Assembly: GCA_049969475.1 (NCBI GenBank) | Contig: JBMFOU010000012.1 | Location: forward strand, 1-64,000 | Direction: 5' to 3' | Source of the DNA: UBA2030 sp049969475 | GTDB lineage: Bacteria > Bacteroidota > Bacteroidia > Bacteroidales > TTA-H9 | DNA: 64,000 bases | In this document: one piece after another, positions 27,183-36,321 of the stretch | Numbering within the stretch: position 1 is the first letter of the stretch | Layout of the letters: every line of letters begins with the position of its first letter | Position numbers and translations under genes: made by a program | The notes under the pieces: generated by a model | What the model was told of the DNA's origin: nothing | The model's input: the letters and a program-made list of their open reading frames with translations, nothing else | Databases searched by the model: none

Positions 27183-27546
27183 AGTTTCCTGGCTTTTATC
27201 ACCTCAGACCTAGTAGAGCAGAGGTACTTTATGCAGTTTGTGAGGGGCAGTTTTAAGCCTAAATAGGGCAAATAGGAAATGCCTTTTTTTTGACGGATTG
27301 AGATCATCCTTTCCTGCCATTACTTTCAAAGGTATAAGAAAACTATGCCCTCTCTCAGGCTTTACTTCTCAGAAACCATTTTCCAGACGAAGGGTCTGTC
27401 TAAATCCACTATAAGTCGAGTAAGCCGGGGCTAAGCGAAAGCCTTTGAATGCAGCACGTGGATTTCTCTGGCTTTAGGCGAATTGTATTTTAAAGACTTC
27501 AAAAAAAATAGGCTGACTAGATCTTTAAGTCCACCTATTTTACAAG
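27183..27546. other. Intergenic region without recognised gene
   Basis: About 360 bases between the fasciclin terminator and tRNA-Arg. Short open stretches occur on the minus strand but contain stops and no start or motif I recognise. I assign nothing here. Confidence 0.5.
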
Positions 27547-27620
27547 CGATCCGGGACGGATTCGAACCCCCGGCCCGCAGCTTAGAAGGCTGCTGCTCTA
27601 TCCAGCTGAGCTACCGGACC
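27547..27620 (-). tRNA. tRNA-Arg (anticodon UCU)
   Basis: The minus strand folds as a standard cloverleaf: acceptor stem GGTCCGG with CCGGATC (one G-U), D arm GCTC/GAGC, anticodon arm GCAGC-CTTCTAA-GCTGC with anticodon TCT, and T arm with TTCGAAT. The discriminator base is G and the CCA end is not encoded. It reads AGA codons, and AGG by wobble. Confidence 0.96.
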
Positions 27621-27695
27621 GTTTTTCGGAATGCAAAATTAAGCATTCTCTGGTAATTTCCTAAAATTTGGTTCACGTGCTCCCTGCCTTTAACC

Positions 27696-27703
27696 TATCT
27701 TTG
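27696..27703 (+). promoter_or_regulatory. Putative -7 promoter element for the GH13 gene
   Basis: TATCTTTG matches TAnnTTTG and lies 35 bases before the ATG. The nearest TTTG box is about 25 bases upstream, longer than ideal. Confidence 0.4.
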
Positions 27704-27738
27704 CAACTTCTGTATACAGTTACTTATTCTAAAATTAT

Positions 27739-30567
27739 ATGAAAGCGTTCCGACTCTTAACTCTTCTAAGTCTAGCATGGATCTCCTTGATGGTGAAGGC
27801 TCAGGTCATAACCACCGATCCTTTTTACCCTGTTGAAAACCAGTCTGTAGTAATTTATTTTGATGCCACAAAGGGCAATCAGGGACTCATGGGCTATACC
27901 GGTGATGTATATGCCCATACGGGGGTCATTACCGACAAAAGTACTTCAGCGGGTGATTGGAAATATGTGAAAACCGACTGGGGACAGAATACCCCGGAAA
28001 CCAAGCTCGAGCGAATATCCGCTAACTATTATAAACTCACGATAGGACCTTCCATTCGTGAATATTATGGAGTGCCGGTCTCTGAGCAAATCCTTCGCAT
28101 GGCCTTTGTATTTCGCAGTGCTTCCATGGTCAATGGGGCGTGGAAAGAAGGAAAAGATGAGGGTAACGCCGATATTTTTGCCGATGTGTATCCCGCTGGA
28201 CTTTCAATCAATGTGGTAGCTCCCGAAGGCAATAATTTAATTGAAGCTGAGGGTGATACTTTATATGTTCATGCCATTAGCCCCCAGGCTGATTCTATGT
28301 GGTTGTACGTCAATGGCGTTTTGTCGGGTACTATAGCTGGGCATATCTATTATGATACAGTGGTGGCAGCTCCGGTAAATGGTTATTGGCAAAATCATTA
28401 CCTGGTTTTCAGAGCAAAAAACAGCAATGAGCAGGTTTTCGATACCGTTACCTACAGAGTCATACCCATGCCCGAAGTGGCTGAACTTCCGGCCGGGATT
28501 ACCGATGGAATTAACTACACCGGGGCAAACTCTGTGGTGCTGAGCCTGCAGGCTCCGGGGAAGAAAAATGTTTTCGTTATCGGCGATTTTAACGATTGGA
28601 CGGTTTCGCAACCTTTTTATATGAAGCGCACCCCAGATGGAGAGCGTTTTTGGCTCCAGATAGATAATCTCATTGCAGGAAAAGAATATCGCTTCCAGTA
28701 CCTGGTTGACGGCAAAATACGCATTTATGACCCCTATGTCGAAAAGGTCAGCGATCCCTGGAACGACAAATACATCTCATCCGCCACATACCCCGGGCTC
28801 ATCAGTTACCCAACGGGGAAAACCACAGGAGTGGTAGGGGTATTACAAACAGCTCAACCACCTTATAACTGGGAAGTTACCCAATTTAACCCACCTGCAA
28901 AAGATCAATTGATTATTTATGAACTCCTGGTGCGTGATTTCACCACAAAGCATACCTACCAGTCCCTGATCGATACGCTGGATTATCTGAAAAGGCTGGG
29001 GGTGAATGCAGTAGAATTGATGCCTGTGATGGAGTTTGAAGGCAACTCAAGTTGGGGTTACAATCCCATGACTTACTGCGCACCCGATAAATATTACGGT
29101 CCGAAAAATGATTTGAAAAAATTCATTGATGAATGCCATAAACGGGGCATGGCAGTTATTTTGGATATTGTGCTCAATCATGCTTATGGGCTCAATCCCT
29201 TGGTTGCTTTGTATTGGGATGAAAAAAAACAAATTCCGGCTGCCAATAACCCCTGGTTTAATCAGGCTTCCCCTAACCCTGTTTTTAGTTGGGGATACGA
29301 TTTCAACCATGAGAGTCCATACACCAAGCATTTTGTTGACAGGGTTACACGCTTTTGGCTTACGGAATACAAGGCCGATGGTTTTCGTTTCGATTTCAGT
29401 AAGGGATTTACCAATAAACCTGGAGATGGCTGGGCCTACGATGCCAGCCGTATAGCCATCTGGAAACGTTACGCTGATAGTATTTGGTCAGTAAAGCCTG
29501 ATGCATACATCATACTCGAACATTTCACCGACAATAGCGAAGAGAAGGAATTGGCGAATTATGGGATGATGATTTGGGGTAACATGAACAGTGCTTACTG
29601 CGATGCCAGCATGGGTTATTATAGCAATAGTGACCTTTCTTGGATTGACTATAAGCGCCGTGGATGGCCAAATCCCCATTTGGTAGGATACATGGAAAGC
29701 CACGATGAAGAGCGTCTCATGTATAAAAACCTGACCTGGGGAGTAACCACCAATCCGGATTACAACGTGAAAGACCCCACTATAGCCCTCCAGAGAGCTG
29801 CCCTGGCAGCTACCTTTTTTCTGCCCATGCCAGGCCCTAAAATGATCTGGCAATTTGGTGAACTGGGCTATGATTATTCCATCGATTACAATGGGCGGCT
29901 GGGCGAAAAGCCCATTCGCTGGGATTATTATACGGATTGGAGGCGAAGATACCTCTATGAAGTTTATTCGGGGCTGAATTACCTTAAAACTCAGTATCCG
30001 GTTTTTCGCACTACCGATTACTCGCATCGCCTTAATGGCTTTGACCGACGAATTGTTCTCAAAAGCCCGGAGATGGATGTAGTGATTGCTGGCAATTTCG
30101 ATGTAACGGATCATAAGGTAACACCGGGCTTTACACGCACGGGTTGGTGGTACGAATTTTTTACCGGCGATTCGCTCGAGGTCACGACTACATCTCTTTC
30201 GCTTGAAATGAGCCCCGGACAGTATGTACTTTACTCAACCACAAAAATTCCGCGTCCTGCGACCCTGAATACGGGTATAAGTGACCAGCAGGGCTGGCTT
30301 TACGAGACCCTGGTATGGCCCAACCCGGTATCTGACCAGTTTACACTTGCCCTTACCCTGACCCAGCGATCCGATTTACAAGTGAGCCTTTTCTCGGCAG
30401 ACGGTCGCTTGCTGGGCACCCAGAACCTGGGCAATTTGAATACCGGAATGCAGCTCCTGGATTTGAGCCTTACAGAAATAACGGGTTGTAAACTTAAGGC
30501 TGGTCTTTATTTCCTGACTTTACAGTCGGGAACGGGTCGTCATACCATTAAACTCATGGTGAGATAG
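27739..30567 (+). CDS. Secreted alpha-amylase family (GH13) glycosidase with T9SS sorting domain
   Basis: 942 residues. A signal peptide (to VKAQ) is followed by a Bacteroidota CBM-like domain (DPFYPVENQSVVIYFDATKG), an Ig-like linker, a CBM48-like domain (FVIGDFNDWTV, about 275-345) and the GH13 barrel from about 385. Catalytic motifs are DIVLNHAYG, GFRFDFSKG (nucleophile Asp552), ILEH (acid/base Glu594) and MESHDEERL (Asp656). The last 80 residues (VWPNPVSDQF...IKLMVR) form a type A C-terminal sorting domain for type IX secretion. It probably cleaves alpha-glucans outside the cell; the exact specificity is open. The stop abuts the converging SNF2 gene with no spacer. Confidence 0.93.
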   Translation: MKAFRLLTLLSLAWISLMVKAQVITTDPFYPVENQSVVIYFDATKGNQGLMGYTGDVYAHTGVITDKSTSAGDWKYVKTDWGQNTPETKLERISANYYKLTIGPSIREYYGVPVSEQILRMAFVFRSASMVNGAWKEGKDEGNADIFADVYPAGLSINVVAPEGNNLIEAEGDTLYVHAISPQADSMWLYVNGVLSGTIAGHIYYDTVVAAPVNGYWQNHYLVFRAKNSNEQVFDTVTYRVIPMPEVAELPAGITDGINYTGANSVVLSLQAPGKKNVFVIGDFNDWTVSQPFYMKRTPDGERFWLQIDNLIAGKEYRFQYLVDGKIRIYDPYVEKVSDPWNDKYISSATYPGLISYPTGKTTGVVGVLQTAQPPYNWEVTQFNPPAKDQLIIYELLVRDFTTKHTYQSLIDTLDYLKRLGVNAVELMPVMEFEGNSSWGYNPMTYCAPDKYYGPKNDLKKFIDECHKRGMAVILDIVLNHAYGLNPLVALYWDEKKQIPAANNPWFNQASPNPVFSWGYDFNHESPYTKHFVDRVTRFWLTEYKADGFRFDFSKGFTNKPGDGWAYDASRIAIWKRYADSIWSVKPDAYIILEHFTDNSEEKELANYGMMIWGNMNSAYCDASMGYYSNSDLSWIDYKRRGWPNPHLVGYMESHDEERLMYKNLTWGVTTNPDYNVKDPTIALQRAALAATFFLPMPGPKMIWQFGELGYDYSIDYNGRLGEKPIRWDYYTDWRRRYLYEVYSGLNYLKTQYPVFRTTDYSHRLNGFDRRIVLKSPEMDVVIAGNFDVTDHKVTPGFTRTGWWYEFFTGDSLEVTTTSLSLEMSPGQYVLYSTTKIPRPATLNTGISDQQGWLYETLVWPNPVSDQFTLALTLTQRSDLQVSLFSADGRLLGTQNLGNLNTGMQLLDLSLTEITGCKLKAGLYFLTLQSGTGRHTIKLMVR

Positions 30568-33441
30568 TTAATCGGAGGAGATCCACTCTTCCCACGAAAT
30601 TTCAAGCATTTCGCGCATCATGGCAGCATCGTCGAGCAGACCTGCTGCCATTTTTATTTTTCGGGCCTTGATGTTTTCCATTTTCTCTTCCACACTCTGA
30701 CGAGTAATAAAGCGATAAACGAATACCGGACGATTCTGGCCTATACGATGAGCCCTATCCATGGCTTGTCGCTCTGCACTTACATTCCACCACGGATCGG
30801 TTATCAGCACATAATCGGCTTCGGTCAGGTTGAGACCTACTCCTCCGGCTTTTAAACTGATAAGAAAAATCTGCATATCAGGGTCTTTGCGGAACGATTC
30901 AATGACCTGGGGGCGGTTACGCGTCTGGCCCGTAAGCATCTGATGTTTTATTCCCTGATCGGTGCACCATTGGGATAATATTTTCAAATGGCGCACAAAG
31001 CTTGAAAACACCAATACTTTGTGGCCCTCGGCCGTGAGCGTCTCAAGGGTTGAGGTAATAGCCTGAGTTTTTCCACCATGTATATCGGCAAATTCTCTAA
31101 AAATACCCGGCTCAATGGCCAGAAGACGAAGTCGCATCAAAGCGTTTAAAACATGCACGCGACTCTGTGTGTGCAGGGTTTCTAATTTCAATAGCTGATT
31201 GCGTTGTTTCGATTTTTCCTGTTCGTAAATCAACGCCTGTTCGGGAAGCATGTCACATAGCAACGTGATTTCGTTGAGCGGAGGAAGTTCCTGCAGCACC
31301 TCTTGTTTATTTCTTCGCAGTATATAGGGTGTTGTAAGTCGTCGCAAAAGTTCCCTGGCTTCAGCATTTATGTCTACATCACTGAAATACTTTTTAAAAT
31401 GGCTGAGGCTGCCCAGCAGGTCTGGATTGAGAAAATGCATCTGCGACCATAGTTCTTCGGGGCGGTTTTCAATGGGTGTTCCGCTCAGGCAAAACCGGTG
31501 GCGGGCTTGGAGACGGCAGGCATATTGGGCATTGCGCGAATCGGGATTCTTAATGTTTTGACTTTCATCCAGTATAACACACCCCAATTCTATGGATTCC
31601 AAAAGCTCTATATCGTTGCGCATAATGCCATAAGTGGTCAGCACCAGGGGAAAATGAGTGAAGCAGGAAGGGCTGCGGTCAGCACCTGAATACAGGGCAA
31701 AAGGCAGTTCGGGTGTAAAATGTTTGAGTTCGGCAGCCCAATTGTGCAATATCGAGGCTGGAACCACCACAAGCGAGGGGGGATACCAGGGCCGGGTAGA
31801 AATTTCTGATTCTTGCTTGTCCTCAAAAAGGCTGAGCTGGCGGGCGCCTTCGGGTTTATTATGAATGGATTGATGAGAATATCTGGAATAAATGGTTTTG
31901 AGTAGTGCTATTATCTGAAGGGTTTTCCCTAACCCCATATCGTCAGCCAGTAAGGCACCGGTCCCATTTTTCCAATGTTGAACCAGCCAATGGTAACCTT
32001 CCACTTGGTAAGTTCGAAGATGTGCACTGTTTAGTTGGGGCAATTCCTCGGGCAAATCATAGTCTGATTTTAGCCCTGAAATTTCGAGAGGTAGTTCTGC
32101 CCATTCCAGCAGAGCACGCTGGGTTTTGTGCAACCTCACCCTATTGTCCTTAGCGTTTGCATGACTGAAAAGGGGAGAATATTGGGCGAACCAGGATTCG
32201 GGTATCCTGAAAACCTGGCCGTTAGGCAGCTCGAAATCGGGATTGCCTTCGAGTATATGATCTTTGAGTGCGGTAAAAGGAAATTCCATCTCGCCCACGC
32301 GGATTACCAAATAGAGATCAAACCAGTCGTTATGAAATTTAAATTCTGTGTGCAGGTGGGGCGTTTGCAAATAATACTTGTGGTCTAGGCGGGTTTCAAT
32401 GATAAATCCTTGCTTTTCAAGAAGTTCTTTGTTGTTTGATAAAAAATCTAGGAGCAGCGACAGTGATTTTCGCTGCGATTCGGCCGTAAATGGCAACCAG
32501 GCCCCATGTACATTGAGCTCCAGGTCTTCCAGGATCTTTTGATAGGCCTTCTCCTGTTCAGTATTCCGGTGAAAGCGGGTAACCAGGAGTTCATTCCCTG
32601 CAAGCGTCAGGGAAGTGAGTGTTATAAGGGGATCGTTAGCCCGCAACTGTTTTTCATCATATGCAAAACTCAGGGACAACCCATAAGTTCCATTCCAACC
32701 CATTTCGGCTGTCAGGCGTGCCTGAGGTAGGGGATGCAGGTCCACAGTGCGGAATCCGTCGCCTATCACCCGGGCCTCAGCTGCAGCGCGGCGTAAAAAT
32801 TTCCGGTAGTACAGCTCCTGTGCACGAAGAGGAATGCGTAAAAATTCCTTTTCAAGAAAAGGCTGGATAATCTTTCCTTCCCTGGGCTGCCCGAAGATGT
32901 ACAAGGTTTTGTCGTTGAGCAACATAAGTGGTTCCGACCAGCGCAGCACCTGATGACCGGCACTTGTTAATGGAAAGGGCATTCCCAGAGCCGAGGCTCT
33001 AAGAAAATAAAGGATCTCTTCGGAGCCCCGTTTGAGTTCTATCGCTAACTCCAGGTCGGATTGAATTACCTCTACCTGGCGTGAGTACGCGAGTTTACCC
33101 GTGTTTTTTACAGCCATTACCGGCATCTGGTTGCGTAAGGCCTCCAACACTACCCGCGACTGTAGCTTGTAAAGGATGGGTAAGATTCGTTCCTGCAGAT
33201 CTTTGGGCTCTCTTCCATTTAAAAAATGCTCGAAGCTGGGCTCATGATAGCCAAAAGTACTTTTAAGTTTTTCAGGTGAAAGTTGATTAAGCAGGCCTGT
33301 GAGAAAATCGGGAGGGTGAGCCACTGGGGTGAAGGGGGTCACAAGCTCAAAGCCCCAGGGCTTTTGGGTGTACCAACCTGCCTTCACGAGGTATCCCGCT
33401 CGTGAATGGGGCACGATAGCAATAACCAGCGTAAGGTCCAT
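30568..33441 (-). CDS. SNF2-family DEAD/DEAH-box helicase
   Basis: 957 residues from the ATG at 33441 (a TTG at 33453 is a weaker start). About 460 N-terminal residues are poorly conserved. The SNF2 motor follows: Walker A DDMGLGKTLQI, motif II DESQNIKN (a DESQ variant), motif III CLSGTPIENRPEELW, motif V GGVGLNLTEADYVL and motif VI AMDRAHRIGQNRPV. Bacterial SNF2 ATPases of this type (RapA-distant, SWI/SNF-like) remodel or translocate on DNA or RNA polymerase complexes. No methylase or nuclease partner is adjacent, so there is no sign of a defence system. Confidence 0.92.
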   Translation of the reverse strand: MDLTLVIAIVPHSRAGYLVKAGWYTQKPWGFELVTPFTPVAHPPDFLTGLLNQLSPEKLKSTFGYHEPSFEHFLNGREPKDLQERILPILYKLQSRVVLEALRNQMPVMAVKNTGKLAYSRQVEVIQSDLELAIELKRGSEEILYFLRASALGMPFPLTSAGHQVLRWSEPLMLLNDKTLYIFGQPREGKIIQPFLEKEFLRIPLRAQELYYRKFLRRAAAEARVIGDGFRTVDLHPLPQARLTAEMGWNGTYGLSLSFAYDEKQLRANDPLITLTSLTLAGNELLVTRFHRNTEQEKAYQKILEDLELNVHGAWLPFTAESQRKSLSLLLDFLSNNKELLEKQGFIIETRLDHKYYLQTPHLHTEFKFHNDWFDLYLVIRVGEMEFPFTALKDHILEGNPDFELPNGQVFRIPESWFAQYSPLFSHANAKDNRVRLHKTQRALLEWAELPLEISGLKSDYDLPEELPQLNSAHLRTYQVEGYHWLVQHWKNGTGALLADDMGLGKTLQIIALLKTIYSRYSHQSIHNKPEGARQLSLFEDKQESEISTRPWYPPSLVVVPASILHNWAAELKHFTPELPFALYSGADRSPSCFTHFPLVLTTYGIMRNDIELLESIELGCVILDESQNIKNPDSRNAQYACRLQARHRFCLSGTPIENRPEELWSQMHFLNPDLLGSLSHFKKYFSDVDINAEARELLRRLTTPYILRRNKQEVLQELPPLNEITLLCDMLPEQALIYEQEKSKQRNQLLKLETLHTQSRVHVLNALMRLRLLAIEPGIFREFADIHGGKTQAITSTLETLTAEGHKVLVFSSFVRHLKILSQWCTDQGIKHQMLTGQTRNRPQVIESFRKDPDMQIFLISLKAGGVGLNLTEADYVLITDPWWNVSAERQAMDRAHRIGQNRPVFVYRFITRQSVEEKMENIKARKIKMAAGLLDDAAMMREMLEISWEEWISSD

Positions 33442-33456
33442 AAATAAAAGCAAATA

Positions 33457-34140
33457 CTATTTATCGGGTGGAAAATGGATGACCCAACCCCTCAGTAAAA
33501 GGGTAGAGATGAAATTTTCGGGATCTGAGGGCACCGGCTTCTCATCGCGACGAATCAACCCGACATTTTCAACCCAGAATTCTCTCTTAAAAACCGCCTT
33601 TTGCTTTCCGAACATTTGAGCAGCCGCGTTATCAAACCATTGAACAACAAATACTCTTTCAAAGTCTAACATTCCTACCGTCACACACGTATCTACCGTA
33701 AGAGTTTCTCCAACCAGCGCATGGCCCTGCCAGGATTGGCTTACATAGAAAATGCCCGGGGTTTTTGAAAAGAGGGGGATAAAAGACGAGGTACGATAGA
33801 AGGCATCCCGGGGACGGGAAAGCTCATTGTTCTTGAGAAAAGCAAATGTATCGGGCAGGTTGAAAATATTCTTCACTTGCAGACGAACAACCACCAGGGT
33901 GTCGTATTCCGGAAGTGCATCATAGGCTGCTTTATTATAAACAATTAATTTGTAATCCAGAGCTTTGAGTGTGTCGCCCGTGTTGTAAACCCAATAACTG
34001 CCTGGCCAGGTGGGTAAGGCAGGATGGGGAAACAGGGTATCGTACGTTTTAGTTTGAGGCTGTGGATTTTCCTCCTTGTTGCAACTCAAAATCCCTACCA
34101 GTAATATCGCTGAAAACAAGACTACAAGAGCTTTCTGCAT
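33457..34140 (-). CDS. Lipoprotein of unknown function
   Basis: From the ATG at 34140 it has 227 residues. The signal ends in lipobox LVGILSC followed by NKEENPQPQ, and a domain of about 190 residues starts HPALPTWPGSYWVYNTGDTL. I do not recognise a family. A TAnnTTTG element at 34158-34165 supports this start over the ATG at 34194. It lies 15 bases upstream of the SNF2 gene on the same strand and is divergent from hutI. Confidence 0.75.
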   Translation of the reverse strand: MQKALVVLFSAILLVGILSCNKEENPQPQTKTYDTLFPHPALPTWPGSYWVYNTGDTLKALDYKLIVYNKAAYDALPEYDTLVVVRLQVKNIFNLPDTFAFLKNNELSRPRDAFYRTSSFIPLFSKTPGIFYVSQSWQGHALVGETLTVDTCVTVGMLDFERVFVVQWFDNAAAQMFGKQKAVFKREFWVENVGLIRRDEKPVPSDPENFISTLLLRGWVIHFPPDK

Positions 34141-34157
34141 ATCGTATTTTCTTCTGT

Positions 34158-34165
34158 CAAATGTA
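34158..34165 (-). promoter_or_regulatory. Putative -7 promoter element for the 33457-34140 lipoprotein
   Basis: The minus strand reads TACATTTG, matching TAnnTTTG, 18 bases before the preferred ATG. No clear -33 box was found. Confidence 0.4.
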
Positions 34166-34199
34166 TAACTTTGGCCAGAAATAAGTATTTTCATGTAAT

Positions 34200-35444
34200 A
34201 TGTTACTAATCACCAATATTAAATATCTGGGTGGCATCGATGAGACCTCTCGCCGGTGGGCTGCAGGCGCTGATATGCTGCGTTTTGAAGTGTTGGAAAA
34301 TGCCTGGCTATGGATTGAGGGTGAAAGGATAGCCGATTATGGCTCGATGTCGGATGAGAAGTGGAAAGAACTGGCGCAAGGCCTTGATGTTAAAATACTA
34401 GACGCTGGAGGAGGGTCGGTTTTTCCTGCCTTTTGCGATTCACATACGCATCTGGTTTATGCCGGTAGCCGCGAAAAGGAATATGTGGACAAAATCCGGG
34501 GGCTGAGCTATGAAGAGATTTTCCAGCGAGGTGGAGGGATTCTTAATTCAGCCCGCCGATTGCACGAGGCTTCCGAACAACAATTGATCGACGAGGCGCT
34601 TCCCCGTCTTGAAGAAATCAGACGCTATGGTACTGGAGCCGTGGAGATAAAAAGCGGTTATGGACTCACTACGGAAGACGAGCTGAAAATACTGCGGGTG
34701 ATACGACGCCTGAAGGAAATAAGTCCCCTGGCAATCAAAGCCACTTTTCTGGGTGCCCATGCCGTCCCTCTGGAATATAAAGGGAGACAACCTGAATATG
34801 TAGATCTGGTAATCCGCGATATGCTTCCTCGGGTGGCCGGGGAAGGATTGGCCGATTTTGTAGATGTTTTCTGCGATCAGGGATTTTTTACACCTGAAGA
34901 AACTGCCCGTATTCTTGAACAGGCTGCGCGCTTTGGACTCAGACCTAAATTGCATGCCAATGAATTGGGCTATTCCGGAGGCATTCAGGTGGGAGTCAGA
35001 TACAACGCTCTTTCGGTCGATCATCTGGAATATACAGGCGATGAAGAAATTGAAGCATTAAAAGGAAGCCATACTATGCCCACCATTCTGCCCGGTGCAG
35101 CCTTTTTCCTGAATATGATTCATGCGCCGGCCCGTAAAATGATTGAATCAGGGCTACCCTTGGCTTTTGCCAGCGATTTTAACCCGGGAAGTTCTCCCTC
35201 GGGCAATATGCAACTCATACTTTCTATGGCATGCATTCAATACCGCCTGCTGCCCGAGGAAGCATTCAATGCCACCACCCTTAACACTGCTTATGCCATG
35301 GGATTGGATGAAGAGCTGGGAAGCCTTACCCGGGGCAAAAAAGCTAATCTCATCCTCACGCATCCCATCCCCTCCATTGAGTTTATGCCTTACGCCTTTG
35401 GAAGCAATAAGGTGAAAGCGACCTTGATTAATGGACAGATTTGA
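34200..35444 (+). CDS. hutI: Imidazolonepropionase
   Basis: Hydrolyses imidazolone-5-propionate to N-formimino-L-glutamate in histidine breakdown. The 414-residue amidohydrolase has the metal motif FCDSHTHLVYAGSR, the substrate region GGGILNSARRL and EIKSGYGLT, then FLGAHAVP, KLHANELG, SVDHLEYT and LASDFNPGSSPSGNM with the metal-binding Asp. Its length fits the family. No hutH, hutU or ftcD gene is nearby, so the rest of the pathway would lie elsewhere. Confidence 0.95.
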   Translation: MLLITNIKYLGGIDETSRRWAAGADMLRFEVLENAWLWIEGERIADYGSMSDEKWKELAQGLDVKILDAGGGSVFPAFCDSHTHLVYAGSREKEYVDKIRGLSYEEIFQRGGGILNSARRLHEASEQQLIDEALPRLEEIRRYGTGAVEIKSGYGLTTEDELKILRVIRRLKEISPLAIKATFLGAHAVPLEYKGRQPEYVDLVIRDMLPRVAGEGLADFVDVFCDQGFFTPEETARILEQAARFGLRPKLHANELGYSGGIQVGVRYNALSVDHLEYTGDEEIEALKGSHTMPTILPGAAFFLNMIHAPARKMIESGLPLAFASDFNPGSSPSGNMQLILSMACIQYRLLPEEAFNATTLNTAYAMGLDEELGSLTRGKKANLILTHPIPSIEFMPYAFGSNKVKATLINGQI

Positions 35445-35494
35445 CAAAACATACTCTACTGCTCTCTCTTTTTCCCCCTCAATCCTTTCATTTC

Positions 35495-36298
35495 ATGAAA
35501 ACTTCTTTCTCTGTCTCTCCCTTTCGTTGGATAAAATGCCGATTTCACCAGGAAGTAACAGCCTTTCGGGAAGATTTGCCTAAATTAGTTGGTAATCAAG
35601 AAGAACCAGATGGTTTGCCAGAAGCTGTGCTGAGGCATGTGAAGGCCTGCGGCCTGGTGGGTAGGCCAAGGATTGAGGCTTTTGAAGTGGTTTGGAAGGA
35701 TAGTTTTATCCGGATGAAACCTGATGCTCCATGGATGAAACTGCAAACCCGTCAATTCGACGGCAGCCGGCCTCCTTTTCGCATCGCATACATGCGGGCC
35801 AAACTCATGGGCTTTATTCCTTTTGAGGGGCGCGACCTTTTGCATCCTGACGGTGCTTCGATGTGGGGTAGAATGGGGGGATTGAAAAATGTCTTTGATG
35901 TAAAGGGGCCCGAACTCATGCAGTCGGCTTTGCTTACCTGGCTGGCTGAAGTGTTGCTAATGCCCGCCGTTTTGTCTGACCCCATGCTAAGCTGGAAATC
36001 TCTTGATAATTCTTCAGTTGAAGTTACCTTAAGCTATCAGGGAATTGAAGCTAAAGGCCGATTTTTCTTTAGTACCGAAGGATTCGCTGTGGGTTTTTCA
36101 ACCGGCGATCGCTATTACCTGAAGCCTGACGGATCGGTTGAAAAAATCCCCTGGAAAGTTTATTTCACCGACTATTTGCCTGGAGCTTATGGTTTTCTTT
36201 TCCCCAGCTCTGTTAGGGCTTCCTGGTTGATGAAGGAAGGCGAATATGAATATTGGAAGGGTTCTATCGCTTCTATTAAACCCTTGATTCTTTCGTGA
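35495..36298 (+). CDS. DUF6544-like protein
   Basis: 267 residues from the ATG at 35495 (a TTG at 35441, overlapping the hutI end, is an alternative). It contains LPEAVLRHVKACGLVGRPRIEAFEVVWKDSF, RPPFRIAYMRAKLMGFIPFEGRDLLHPDGASMWGRMGG and a late TDYLPGAYGFLFPSSVRASW. This looks like the DUF6544 family, by memory of its pattern. No signal or helix is visible in the body. Function is unknown. It lies between hutI and the GH53 gene on the same strand. Confidence 0.7.
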   Translation: MKTSFSVSPFRWIKCRFHQEVTAFREDLPKLVGNQEEPDGLPEAVLRHVKACGLVGRPRIEAFEVVWKDSFIRMKPDAPWMKLQTRQFDGSRPPFRIAYMRAKLMGFIPFEGRDLLHPDGASMWGRMGGLKNVFDVKGPELMQSALLTWLAEVLLMPAVLSDPMLSWKSLDNSSVEVTLSYQGIEAKGRFFFSTEGFAVGFSTGDRYYLKPDGSVEKIPWKVYFTDYLPGAYGFLFPSSVRASWLMKEGEYEYWKGSIASIKPLILS

Positions 36299-36321
36299 TA
36301 TCTTTACTTAAAAAAAATCCC

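Noticed and set aside
27183..27546. Short open minus-strand stretches before tRNA-Arg as a possible gene remnant
   Set aside because: They are interrupted by stops, lack a start, and show no motif that I recognise.
30568..33441. SNF2 helicase as part of a defence island
   Set aside because: Neighbours are an amylase, a lipoprotein and hutI. No methylase, nuclease or other defence partner is present.
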